From Pseudomonadota bacterium (GTDB taxonomy: Bacteria; Desulfobacterota; Desulfovibrionia; Desulfovibrionales; Desulfovibrionaceae), in contig JAEWPX010000037.1 of NCBI GenBank assembly GCA_023399375.1, forward strand, positions 1 to 19,704: a DNA stretch of 19,704 nt. The letters are read 5' to 3'. Shown here piece after piece: positions 6,694 to 14,242 of this stretch. The position numbers were made by a program, and so were the translations under genes. Positions within the stretch are counted from its first letter, which is position 1, and every line of letters begins with the position of its first letter. Below the pieces are notes generated by a model. That model made no database searches. It saw only the letters and a program-made list of their open reading frames with translations, and had not been told where the DNA came from.

Positions 6694-9234
6694 ATGAAGC
6701 TGCGACCCGACATCCCGGACGTCCTCTACAAACGCTCCCTGTTCTCCTGGGTGTGGACCAGCAACCTCAAGCTCCAGGGCTTCCTTCTGGCCATCATCGT
6801 CGTCACGGTGGCCGTGCGCGTGCTGCCCCTCGAGATGCAAAAAAAGATCATCAACCAGGCCATCGGGCTCAAGCGCCTGGACCTGCTGCTCATGTACTGC
6901 GGCTACTACCTGGCCTGCGTGGTCGCCGCCTCGGGGCTCAAGCTCGCGATCAACGCGCTGCAGAACTACATCGGCCAGCAGTCCCTGACCGACCTGCGCA
7001 AAAAGCTCTACGCCCACATCCTCACGCTCCCCATGTCCTTTTTCCGCAAGGCCTCGCCCGGCATGGTCGTCTCCTCGCTCATCGCCGAGGTGGCAAACAC
7101 CGGCGAATTCGTGGGCCAGGCCATCGCCGTGCCCGTGACCAACCTGCTCACGCTGCTGGCCTTCGCCGGCTACCTCTTCTACCTCAACCCGCTGATGGCC
7201 ATCATCAGCATGGCGCTCTACCCCATCGCCATCCTGGTGATCCCGGCCCTGCAACGCCGGGCCAACGCCGCCAACAAGGAGCGCGTGGACACCGGGCGCA
7301 AGCTCTCGACGCTGATCGGCGAGACCATCTCCGGCATCCACGAAATCCACGCCAACGCCAGCTTCCGCCTGGAAAACAAGCGCTTCGGCGCCTGGGCCGA
7401 GAAGCTCTTCCGCGTGCGCGTCGTCTGGAACCTCTACAAGTTCACCATCAAGGTCTCCAACAACTTCTTCCAGAATCTCGGGCCGTTCGTGCTCTTCCTG
7501 GTCGGCGGTTATCTGGCGATAAACGGCCGCTTCGACCTCGGCGCGCTGGTCGCGTTCCTTTCGGCCAACGAAAAGCTCTACGACCCCTGGAAGGAGCTCA
7601 TGGACTTCTACCAGACCTACCAGGACGCCTCGGTGAGCTACGGCCGCATCATGGAGTATTTCCAGGGCGACGCGGAATTCCTGGCCGAACCCGAAGAACC
7701 CCGGCCGCCCGTGGCCCTCGACGGGGAAGTCGCGGCCAGGGATCTCGTCCTCGAGGTGCCGGGCGGCATCCAGTTGCTCAAGGGCGTGTCCCTGGACATC
7801 GCGCCCGGCGAACTGGTGGCCCTGGTCGGCTTTTCCGGCTCGGGCAAATCCACGCTGGCCCTGTGCCTGTGCCAGATCCTCAAGCATACCGCGGGCACGG
7901 CCAAGCTCTCTGGCCTGGACATCGACGCCATGCCCAAGTCCGACATCGCGGACAACATCGGCGTGGTCTCCCAGCACCCCTTCATCTTCGAGGGCTCCAT
8001 CAAGGACAACCTGCTCTATTCGATCAACGCCCGACGCGAGGCGCACGGCGTGGACGGCGAGCAGGGGCTGCCGTCGCTCGACGAGATCATCGCCGTGGTG
8101 CAGCAGGTGGGGCTTTTCGCCGACATCCTGCGCTTCGCCCTCAATTCGGTCTTCAAGGAAGGCAAGAAGGAACATCTGGTCAAGAAGGTGGTGCGGGTGC
8201 GCGAGGCCTACCATGCCGGGCACGGCGAATCCCTGGCCGGCACGGTGGAATTTTTCGACCCCACCCGCTATCTCTACTACAGTTCCGTGGCCGAGAACCT
8301 GATTTTCGGCACGCCGCGCCAGCCCGAATTCGAACCGGACAAGCTCACGGGCAACGCGTTCTTCATCAATTTCCTCCACGAGGCCGGGCTCAAGATGCTG
8401 CTCATGCAGACCGGCGCGGAACTGACCAGCCGCACGGTGGACATCTTGAAAGACGTGCCCTCCCCGGACGCGACCTTCTTCGAGCAGACGCCGATCATGG
8501 CCGACGAATTCGATGCCTACCGCGAGCTGGCCGTCCGGCTCGGCCGCGTGCGCCTGCACAAGCTCTCGCCGGACGACGAGCGACTGCTTTTGACGCTTGC
8601 GCTGCGCTTCACCCCCGGCATCCACTCCATCGTGACCCTCTCGCCCATCCTGGAGGGGCTGCTGCTTTCGGGCCGGGCCATGTTCGCCGACCGCGTGGCC
8701 ACGGACATGCCGGGCGCGGTGACGTTTTTCCGGCGCGAGGATTACCTCTATCCCATGACCGTCATGGACAACATCCTGTTCGGGCGCGTGCGCACCACGA
8801 GCCCCAAGGTGCTCGACCAGATCCAGAAGACCATCGTCAGCCTCTTGATCGAGGAGGACATGCTGGAGCGCATCCTGGAGATCGGCCTGGACTTCCAGGT
8901 GGGTTCGAGCGGCGACCGGCTCTCGGGCGGGCAGCGGCAAAAGGTGGCGCTCGCCCGGGCGTTCCTCAAGGAGCCGCCCATCCTCATCCTGGACGAGGCC
9001 ACGGCCGCGCTCGACAACGCCTCCCAGGCGCGCATCCAGAACCTGCTCGAGAACAAGTGGAAAGGCAGCTCCACGGTCATTTCCGTGGTCCACCGCCTGG
9101 ACACCATCAAGAATTACGACAAGGTGGCCGTGATGAAGGCCGGCCGCATCGTCGAGACCGGCGGCTATGCCGAGCTTATGGAAAAAAAGGGGATGCTCTA
9201 TGAGCTTGTCCACGGATCAGCCCCAAGGGCTTAA
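6694..9234 (+). CDS. ABC exporter (TMD-NBD fusion) with a large insertion between Q-loop and signature motif
   Basis: An 846-residue inner-membrane half-transporter. Residues about 25-325 form an exporter-type transmembrane domain with hydrophobic segments near 29-47, 64-86, 145-163, 166-185, 262-277 and 282-290. The nucleotide-binding domain has Walker A GFSGSGKST (379-387), Q-loop Q427, signature LSGGQ (743-747), Walker B ILILDE (763-768), D-loop ALDNAS and H-loop H800. All catalytic residues are intact. About 315 residues separate Q427 from LSGGQ, where about 50 are usual. Two segments in the insertion, about 515-539 and 673-697, resemble the post-Q-loop region at 428-443. There is no frameshift: the frame is continuous and codon use is uniform. 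ATG 6694 has a GAGAAGG-like site about 11 bases upstream. The 3' end overlaps the cNMP-fold gene by 35 bp. The substrate is unknown. Confidence 0.88.
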   Translation: MKLRPDIPDVLYKRSLFSWVWTSNLKLQGFLLAIIVVTVAVRVLPLEMQKKIINQAIGLKRLDLLLMYCGYYLACVVAASGLKLAINALQNYIGQQSLTDLRKKLYAHILTLPMSFFRKASPGMVVSSLIAEVANTGEFVGQAIAVPVTNLLTLLAFAGYLFYLNPLMAIISMALYPIAILVIPALQRRANAANKERVDTGRKLSTLIGETISGIHEIHANASFRLENKRFGAWAEKLFRVRVVWNLYKFTIKVSNNFFQNLGPFVLFLVGGYLAINGRFDLGALVAFLSANEKLYDPWKELMDFYQTYQDASVSYGRIMEYFQGDAEFLAEPEEPRPPVALDGEVAARDLVLEVPGGIQLLKGVSLDIAPGELVALVGFSGSGKSTLALCLCQILKHTAGTAKLSGLDIDAMPKSDIADNIGVVSQHPFIFEGSIKDNLLYSINARREAHGVDGEQGLPSLDEIIAVVQQVGLFADILRFALNSVFKEGKKEHLVKKVVRVREAYHAGHGESLAGTVEFFDPTRYLYYSSVAENLIFGTPRQPEFEPDKLTGNAFFINFLHEAGLKMLLMQTGAELTSRTVDILKDVPSPDATFFEQTPIMADEFDAYRELAVRLGRVRLHKLSPDDERLLLTLALRFTPGIHSIVTLSPILEGLLLSGRAMFADRVATDMPGAVTFFRREDYLYPMTVMDNILFGRVRTTSPKVLDQIQKTIVSLLIEEDMLERILEIGLDFQVGSSGDRLSGGQRQKVALARAFLKEPPILILDEATAALDNASQARIQNLLENKWKGSSTVISVVHRLDTIKNYDKVAVMKAGRIVETGGYAELMEKKGMLYELVHGSAPRA

Positions 9235-9724
9235 GAGCTGCGGCTTCAACGACTGTCTGGACATCCTGCGCGAACTGCCGATTTTTAGCGGCGTGCCGCT
9301 CGACGTGGTCAAGGTGCTCGCCTACCTGTCGGGCCGCGAGAACTTCGACGCGGGCGAGGCGCTGTGCGAGCAGGGCGAGGCGCTGGACCGCTGTTTCTAC
9401 GTGCTTTCGGGCGAGGTGGAGATGGCGCGCCAGCTGGACGCCTGCGCCGTGGGCCTGCCGCGCCGTGGCAAGGGCTGCTTTTTCGGCGGGCTCGGGCTGC
9501 TTGCCCCGGCCAAGGCGCTTTTCGCCGTGCGCGCGGCCACGGACACCGAGTGCCTGGTGCTGACCAAGGAAAAATTCCAGAAGACGGCCGAGCGCTTCCC
9601 GGACATCTGGCCGAAGATCCTCGGCAACGTGGTCGGCCACGTCTTTCGCTGGGAAGAGGCGTTCCTCGCCGCCCACGCCGAGGAATGCGCCACGACCGGG
9701 GAAATGGGGCTCAGCCTGTTCTAA
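9200..9724 (+). CDS. Stand-alone cyclic-nucleotide-binding-fold protein
   Basis: A 174-residue protein made essentially of one CRP-type cNMP-binding domain (LRELPIFSGVPLDVVKVLAY at 23-42, RCFYVLSGEVEM at 64-75) plus a C-terminal helical tail. No helix-turn-helix is present, so it is not a transcription factor of CRP type. In the phosphate-binding cassette (94-114) the Arg is kept (R111 in FAVRAAT), but the Glu of the usual FGE motif is replaced by Gly (G97 in FFGGLGLL), so cAMP/cGMP affinity is doubtful. ATG 9200 is chosen over 9167 because GGGGA lies just upstream. It overlaps the ABC gene by 35 bp and probably is translationally coupled to it, which suggests a regulatory partner of the transporter. 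Its stop interlocks with that of the convergent methyltransferase. Confidence 0.82.
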   Translation: MSLSTDQPQGLKSCGFNDCLDILRELPIFSGVPLDVVKVLAYLSGRENFDAGEALCEQGEALDRCFYVLSGEVEMARQLDACAVGLPRRGKGCFFGGLGLLAPAKALFAVRAATDTECLVLTKEKFQKTAERFPDIWPKILGNVVGHVFRWEEAFLAAHAEECATTGEMGLSLF

Positions 9725-10578
9725 CCTTCGCGTGCGGCCTTTTCCGTCACGAACACCACGGAGTTGTACCGCAGAAATCCCGCTTTCTCGCCGGCCCTCC
9801 AGGCGGCCTCGTACAGGGCGTGCATGTCGCCTTCGATGATGCCCGGCATTTCCGAAGGCTTGTAAAAGGCCACGTGGACCGCGACGTGGGTCGGCTGGCC
9901 GCGCTGCGTCAGGCGCTGGGACAGGTCGTCGCCGAAATCCGTGACCACGAGCGAGCCGCCCTGGCGCACCGGGTCGCCGTGGTGCACCGGCGGCAGCAGA
10001 TCCACGCGCGCGCCGTCCGTGAAGCACACGCGCGGCGTGGTCAGATGCCCCTCGTGCACGGGCACCGTGAACACGTGCCGCCCGCCCGGGGCCAGCACCC
10101 GCCAGACCTCGTCAAAGGCCCGCCAGGGGTCGGCGACGTGCTCGAAAATGTCCTGGGTGACGACGAGGTCGAAAGACGCGTCGGCAAAGCTCAGGCGCTC
10201 CAGGTCCTCGCAGCGCAGCCCCGCCTGGGTGCACGAACCGGGTGCCGCAAGCTCCGGCACGTATTCCGAACAGGCATACCGCGGCAGGCAGCGCAGCACG
10301 TCATGGAGGGAGCCTGCGGCCTGGGCCTCGAACACCCGCCAGTCCCGCATGGCGGACAGGGCCCGGGGCAGCGTGGCGCAATCGGGCCCGGCGGCGAGAT
10401 GGGCGATCACCCGGGCGAGGTCGCGGGTGCGGCGGCTGGCCTTGCACGCCGAGCAGCGCGTCTCGCGCAGGCTGTGCCCCGGCCGGATCGGCGCGAACAC
10501 GGCCTTCTTGCCGCAGACCCGGCAGATCCCGTCGGCCTCGAACACGTCCCAGCCCCGGCACTTCGCTTCCGCCTCCAT
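9721..10578 (-). CDS. SAM-dependent methyltransferase with N-terminal zinc finger
   Basis: A 285-residue class I methyltransferase of the Methyltransf_11 type, acceptor unknown. The N-terminal ~50 residues carry two Cys pairs (C19/C22 in CRVCGKK, C42/C45 in RCSACKA), a probable zinc finger. The Rossmann-like core shows a degenerate SAM-binding motif I around 82-92 (VFEAQAAGSL) and a good motif IV-like stretch, DLVVTQDIFEHVADP (137-151), followed by EVWRVLAPGGR (157-167). ATG 10578 has a strong AAAGGAGG site about five bases upstream. It lies 94 bp downstream of proB on the same strand with REP-like palindromes between. Zn-finger/Methyltransf_11 proteins of this form are often linked to sugar or glycan biosynthesis loci, but this is context only. 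The stop overlaps that of the convergent cNMP-fold gene by 4 bp. Confidence 0.82.
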   Translation of the reverse strand: MEAEAKCRGWDVFEADGICRVCGKKAVFAPIRPGHSLRETRCSACKASRRTRDLARVIAHLAAGPDCATLPRALSAMRDWRVFEAQAAGSLHDVLRCLPRYACSEYVPELAAPGSCTQAGLRCEDLERLSFADASFDLVVTQDIFEHVADPWRAFDEVWRVLAPGGRHVFTVPVHEGHLTTPRVCFTDGARVDLLPPVHHGDPVRQGGSLVVTDFGDDLSQRLTQRGQPTHVAVHVAFYKPSEMPGIIEGDMHALYEAAWRAGEKAGFLRYNSVVFVTEKAAREG

Positions 10579-10600
10579 CCCAGCCTCCTTTCAAGCCTTT

Positions 10601-10662
10601 CCCCCTCTCGAGGGGGTCCGGGGGGAATCATTCCCCCCGGCGGGTCCAGGGCAGCGCCCTGG
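10601..10662. repeat. REP-like cluster of three palindromes (copy A)
   Basis: Three adjacent hairpins: CCCCCT/AGGGGG (10601-10616), CCGGGGGGAAT-C-ATTCCCCCCGG (10618-10640, 11-bp arms around one base), and CCAGGGC/GCCCTGG (10646-10662). They lie between proB and the methyltransferase gene without a T-run. The central palindrome shares its AT-N-AT core and the flanking GGACC(C/T)CCTCG with copy B at 19496-19530 when read on the minus strand. Confidence 0.65.
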
Positions 10663-10672
10663 TCTCCAACCC

Positions 10673-11824
10673 TCAAATGGCCGCGTCGAGGAGCAGGTTG
10701 TCGCGGTGCACGGCCTCGGCGTAGGTCGCCTCGCCGAGCACCTGGGCGATGCGCGAGCTTTTGAGCCCCATGATCTTGCGCATGTCCGCGGCGTCGTAAT
10801 TGGAAAGCCCCACGCCGATGTGCTCGCCGGCGACGGACGCCACCCGCACCATGGAGCCCACGGCGAAATCGCCGGCCACGTCCACGATGCCCGCGGGCAG
10901 CAGGCTCTTGCCCTTGTCGCGAAGCGCCCTCACCGCGCCGTCGTCCACGACCAGGGTGCCTTGCGGCTCGTGGTGGTAGGCCAGCCAGAACTTGCGCCGG
11001 GGGATGGGCTTGCACCCGGCCGGCACGAAGGTGCCCACGGCCTCGCCGGCAAAGGCCCGCGTCAGCGCCCCGGGTTCGCGTCCGGCGAGGATCAGCGTGG
11101 GCACGCCGAGCTGGGCCACGCGCCGCGCAGCCAGGAGCTTGGAATACATGCCGCCCGTGCCGAGCGTCGTCTTGGCCCCGCACATGGCGTCGAGGTCGAG
11201 GCCGGCGATGTCCTCGATGACCTCCATGGGCGCGGCGTCCGGGTGTTCGTCCGGGTTTTCGGCGAAAACGCCCCGGGCCGAGGTCAGGTTGACGAAAATT
11301 TCCGCGCCGATGGCCCCGACGAGCAACCCGCCCAGGCAGTCGTTGTCGCCGTAGACCAGCTCGGAGACGGCCACGGAGTCGTTTTCGTTGATCACGGGCA
11401 CGGCCCCGAGGTCGAAAAGCGTGGCCAGGGTGTTGCGCAGGTTGAGGTAGCGTTCGCGGTTGTCCAGGTCGTCGCGGGTGAGGAGCACCTGGGCGGCGAT
11501 GCGGCCGTGGCGGGCGAACTCCTGGTCGTAGGCGTGCATGAGCCGGCTTTGGCCGATGGCCGAGGCGGCCTGCCTGTGGGGCAAAAGCGTGCGGTCGTAG
11601 CGGTCGCCGAGCACCTCGCGGCCGGCGGCCACCGCGCCGCTCGAAACCAGCAGCACCTTGCGCCCGGCGGCGGCGAGCCCGGCGATCTGCTCGGACAGCC
11701 CGGCCACCACGGCGGCGTCCACACCCGCGCCTCCGGCGAGCACCGCGCTGCCGACCTTGATCACGACCCGCCGGGCCTGGGAAAGGACATGCCGGCGCCT
11801 TTCGCGCCAGTCGCACTCGGCCAT
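10673..11824 (-). CDS. proB: Glutamate 5-kinase, first enzyme of proline synthesis
   Basis: A 383-residue cytosolic enzyme that phosphorylates L-glutamate with ATP. The amino-acid-kinase domain covers about 17-265: VVIKVGSAVL (20-29, K23), LLVSSGAVAAGRE (58-70), INENDSVAV (145-153), YGDNDCLGG (158-166) and GTGGMYSKL (222-230). A C-terminal PUA domain covers about 288-370 (GTLVVDDGA, DFAVGSMVRVA). Length and domain order match bacterial ProB. ATG 11824 has AAGGAGG four bases upstream. It is not next to obgE or proA here, whereas obg-proB linkage is common. It follows a 71-residue protein by 38 bp and probably shares its promoter. Confidence 0.95.
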   Translation of the reverse strand: MAECDWRERRRHVLSQARRVVIKVGSAVLAGGAGVDAAVVAGLSEQIAGLAAAGRKVLLVSSGAVAAGREVLGDRYDRTLLPHRQAASAIGQSRLMHAYDQEFARHGRIAAQVLLTRDDLDNRERYLNLRNTLATLFDLGAVPVINENDSVAVSELVYGDNDCLGGLLVGAIGAEIFVNLTSARGVFAENPDEHPDAAPMEVIEDIAGLDLDAMCGAKTTLGTGGMYSKLLAARRVAQLGVPTLILAGREPGALTRAFAGEAVGTFVPAGCKPIPRRKFWLAYHHEPQGTLVVDDGAVRALRDKGKSLLPAGIVDVAGDFAVGSMVRVASVAGEHIGVGLSNYDAADMRKIMGLKSSRIAQVLGEATYAEAVHRDNLLLDAAI

Positions 11825-11862
11825 GCAGCCTCCTTGAACCTGTTGTCGCGGATTTGCCCGAT

Positions 11863-12078
11863 TCAGGCCGTCTCGTCGGCGAGCACGCCCCGGGGCGATT
11901 CGGGCGTCGCCGGGCGGGGAGAAGCCTCCGTCGCGGGCAGCGCGCCGTGACGGCCGGCAAAGGATGCGTCGGCCCGGGCGTTGTCCGCGTCCACCCCCTG
12001 CTGGACGTTGTCCGTCCAGGATTTGTATTCCGGGATGACCGGCAACAGGGGCGGCGAGGCGTTGTCTGTGGTATTCAT
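11863..12078 (-). CDS. Small hypothetical protein preceding proB
   Basis: A 71-residue protein (MNTTDNASPPLLPVIPEYKS...) without a recognised domain, signal peptide or membrane segment. It is polar, rich in Pro, Ala and Asp, and probably disordered. ATG 12078 is chosen because GGAG lies seven bases upstream and a promoter candidate ends about 34 bp before it. A longer in-frame start at 12183 would lie upstream of that promoter. Position at the head of the proB unit suggests cotranscription. It could be a leader peptide-like gene or a spurious frame; the ribosome site and promoter are the main support. Confidence 0.5.
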   Translation of the reverse strand: MNTTDNASPPLLPVIPEYKSWTDNVQQGVDADNARADASFAGRHGALPATEASPRPATPESPRGVLADETA

Positions 12079-12111
12079 GCCGCAGCTCCAGGCGCCGTCG
12101 CGCCTGTCCTT

Positions 12112-12140
12112 TTCATACGGTCTCGGCCGGCTCCTGGCAA
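12112..12140 (-). promoter_or_regulatory. Sigma-70-like promoter of the proB unit
   Basis: On the minus strand TTGCCA (-35, 12135-12140) and TATGAA (-10, 12112-12117) are separated by 17 bp. The predicted start is near 12105, giving a leader of about 27 nt before ATG 12078. Confidence 0.5.
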
Positions 12141-12225
12141 GGCGCGCCCGGCGGCGACCGGGGCCGATGTAGCCGCTTTTCAAAGCCCGCGCGCGCTGTT
12201 ATGGCAACGGGCGGGAGGGATTGTC

Positions 12226-12945
12226 GTGCGCATCAAGATGCTCGAGCTCTTAAGCGGCGCGGCGCAGGCCTCGGGAACGGCCGTGGTCATCGACGTGTTC
12301 CGCGCCTGTTCCGTGGCCTGCTACGCCTTTGCCGGCGGCGCGGCGCGCCTATTTCCCGTGGACACGGTGGAAGAGGCCCATGCCCTGAAGGCCGCCCACC
12401 CCGACTGGCTGCTCGCGGGCGAGCGGCACTGCCTGAAGCTGCCGGGCTTCGACTTCGGCAACTCGCCAAGCGAAATCAAGGCGGCGGACCTCGCCGGCAA
12501 GACTCTGGTGCACGCCACCTCGGCCGGCACGCGGGGGCTTTACGCGGCCATGGACTCGGCCGAGCGCGTGCTGACCTGCGCCTTCACCAACGTCACGGCC
12601 ACGGCCAGGGCCCTGCTCGCGGCCGATCCGGATACGGTCTCCATCGTGGCCATGGGCAAGGCCGGCGTCTCCCACGCGCCGGAAGACAAGCTGTGCGCCA
12701 TGTACCTGGCCAACCTGCTCCAGGGCGTGCCCAACGCCTTCGAGGCCATCCCGAACTTCCTGCGCAAGGCCCCCACGGCAGCGATCTTCTTCGGCGAAAC
12801 GGCCATCGTGCCCGAGGAGGATTTCGACCTGTGCCTGAGCCTCGACGCCTTCGACTTCTATCTCGAAGCCGAACGCCTGCCCGACGGCCGGCCCGTGCTG
12901 ACCAGGAAAACGCTTCCCCCGGACGCCGCGCCGGCGACCGTCTGA
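12226..12945 (+). CDS. ComB-family 2-phosphosulfolactate phosphatase-like protein
   Basis: A 239-residue predicted Mg-dependent phosphatase of the ComB family. In methanogens ComB turns 2-phosphosulfolactate into sulfolactate for coenzyme M; bacterial members also occur outside that pathway. Family motifs seen are VVIDVFRACSVACYA (20-34), AGERHCLKLPGFDFGNSPSE (64-83), HATSAGTRGL (96-105) and the acidic EDKLCAMYLAN (153-163). GTG 12226 is chosen because GGGAGG lies seven bases upstream and the N-terminus then matches the family's short first strand; the ATG at 12238 is too close to it and has no site. No other coenzyme M gene is nearby, so the substrate is uncertain. The HD-GYP gene follows after 72 bp on the same strand. 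Confidence 0.85.
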   Translation: MRIKMLELLSGAAQASGTAVVIDVFRACSVACYAFAGGAARLFPVDTVEEAHALKAAHPDWLLAGERHCLKLPGFDFGNSPSEIKAADLAGKTLVHATSAGTRGLYAAMDSAERVLTCAFTNVTATARALLAADPDTVSIVAMGKAGVSHAPEDKLCAMYLANLLQGVPNAFEAIPNFLRKAPTAAIFFGETAIVPEEDFDLCLSLDAFDFYLEAERLPDGRPVLTRKTLPPDAAPATV

Positions 12946-13017
12946 TGCTTTCCCACGCACCGACCGATCAGGACGACGGACGACGACGGATCAGGCGACA
13001 AGCGCAGGGGCGTGGCG

Positions 13018-14001
13018 ATGCTGCATAAAGCGACGGCGAACATGCGGGAAGACATGTATTTTGCGGTTTCCCCGCTGATGATCTTCCCGCAAACATTGGG
13101 GAAATTTCGAGTTTTCATCCGCCAGGCAGGCAACTTCGTCCTCTACGCCGCGGAAAACGAGCAGTTCACCCCGCGGCACAGGCAAAAACTCCATGACGCG
13201 GGCGTGACCGAGGTCTACATCCGCGGCGAACAGCGGCCCGACTATAACCGCTACATCGAAAAGCACCTGCCCAACATCCTCGCCGACAACGCCATCCCCG
13301 TGGAGGAGCGCTGCAAGGTCCTCTACAACGCTTCCGAAGCCGTGGTGCGCGAGGTGTTCGAGACGCGCCTGCCCAAGGGTATCGTCAAGAAGGAATACGC
13401 CCGCGTCGTCGCACTGGTCGAGAAAAGCATCAAATTCCTGGCGTTGGACGAATCGCTCAAACGCATCGCCGCCCTGGCCTCCCACGACTATTCCGTGCAC
13501 ACCCATAACGTCCAGGTATTCGTTTTCACCACGGCCCTGCTGCAGAGCATGAAGGCCGACGAGTACACGCAGGTGCAGGCCGGCATCGGAGCGCTGCTGC
13601 ACGACATCGGCAAGACGCGCATTCCAAATGAAATCCTGTCCAAACCCGGGCCCCTGACTCCGGAGGAGCGGCAGGTCATCAACACCCATCCGGCCAAGGG
13701 CATGGCCCTTTGCCAGGAGGTGCCGCTGTCGCAGACCGCCTGCCACTGCATCCTCATGCACCACGAGCGAATGGACGGCGGCGGCTACCCGGGCGGCCTG
13801 GCCGGGGAGCTCATCCCGCCCTACGTCCGGGCCCTGACCGTGGCCGACGTCTACGACGCCCTGACCACGAAACGGCCCTATGCCGACGCCATGCAGCCCT
13901 TCCAGGCGCTGCGGCTCATGCGCGACGAGATGATCGACGCCTTCGACGCGGACGTATACAAGCGCCTGGTCATGATTTTAAGCGGCGCGAACATGGTTTA
14001 A
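13018..14001 (+). CDS. HD-GYP domain protein, probable cyclic-di-GMP phosphodiesterase
   Basis: A 327-residue protein expected to hydrolyse cyclic di-GMP. The N-terminal ~130 residues (MYFAVSPLMIFPQTLGKF...) form an uncharacterised domain without a membrane segment. The HD-GYP domain covers about 150-325: H161/H163, HDIGK with H195/D196, H224 (INTHPAKG), HHERMDGGGYPGGL (248-261, the GYP motif) and D277 (VADVYDALT). All metal-binding positions are kept, so activity is expected. ATG 13018 has AGGGG seven bases upstream; the GTG at 13012 is too close to that site. A small CxxC protein starts nine bases after the stop. Cyclic di-GMP signalling fits the motility and glycan genes in the window. Confidence 0.9.
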   Translation: MLHKATANMREDMYFAVSPLMIFPQTLGKFRVFIRQAGNFVLYAAENEQFTPRHRQKLHDAGVTEVYIRGEQRPDYNRYIEKHLPNILADNAIPVEERCKVLYNASEAVVREVFETRLPKGIVKKEYARVVALVEKSIKFLALDESLKRIAALASHDYSVHTHNVQVFVFTTALLQSMKADEYTQVQAGIGALLHDIGKTRIPNEILSKPGPLTPEERQVINTHPAKGMALCQEVPLSQTACHCILMHHERMDGGGYPGGLAGELIPPYVRALTVADVYDALTTKRPYADAMQPFQALRLMRDEMIDAFDADVYKRLVMILSGANMV

Positions 14002-14010
14002 GGAGCACCT

Positions 14011-14220
14011 ATGGCCTTTTCCCGCATCCAGTTCCGGCCGACGGAGACCAAAGTCGCCTGCCCGGGCTGCGGCAAGCAGCTCACCTTCGAGCGCTCGTGC
14101 CTGCGCATCATGCTCACCTGCCACGGCTGCGGCCGGGAATTCGACCCGGCCGACTACGTGGACCAGCTCGACGACGACTTCGACGAAGTCTACGCCAACG
14201 TGCCGCTCGACCGCATGTGA
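14011..14220 (+). CDS. Small dual-CxxC zinc-ribbon-like protein
   Basis: A 69-residue protein with two CxxC pairs (CPGCGK at 18-23 and CHGCGR at 37-42), typical of a small zinc ribbon, followed by an acidic tail (VDQLDDDFDEVYANVPLDRM). A fifth Cys (C30) lies between the pairs. ATG 14011 has AAGGAG five bases upstream, and the gene starts nine bases after the HD-GYP stop, so cotranscription is very likely. It resembles the small dual-CxxC proteins seen in deltaproteobacteria, some of which carry selenocysteine; here all positions are ordinary Cys. The role is unknown; metal binding is inferred from the motif only. Confidence 0.82.
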   Translation: MAFSRIQFRPTETKVACPGCGKQLTFERSCLRIMLTCHGCGREFDPADYVDQLDDDFDEVYANVPLDRM

Positions 14221-14242
14221 GGGCGCGCGTCCTCGTGCGGCT

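Noticed and set aside
6430..9213. A 927-codon open frame on the minus strand, antisense to the ABC exporter.
   Set aside because: It is a shadow of the GC-rich plus-strand gene: composition is low-complexity (His, Asp, Val, Gly-rich), no domain is seen, and the plus frame has full ABC motifs.
14212..14242. Imperfect hairpin between the CxxC protein and the aminotransferase as a bidirectional terminator.
   Set aside because: The stem has bulges and there is no T-run on either strand.
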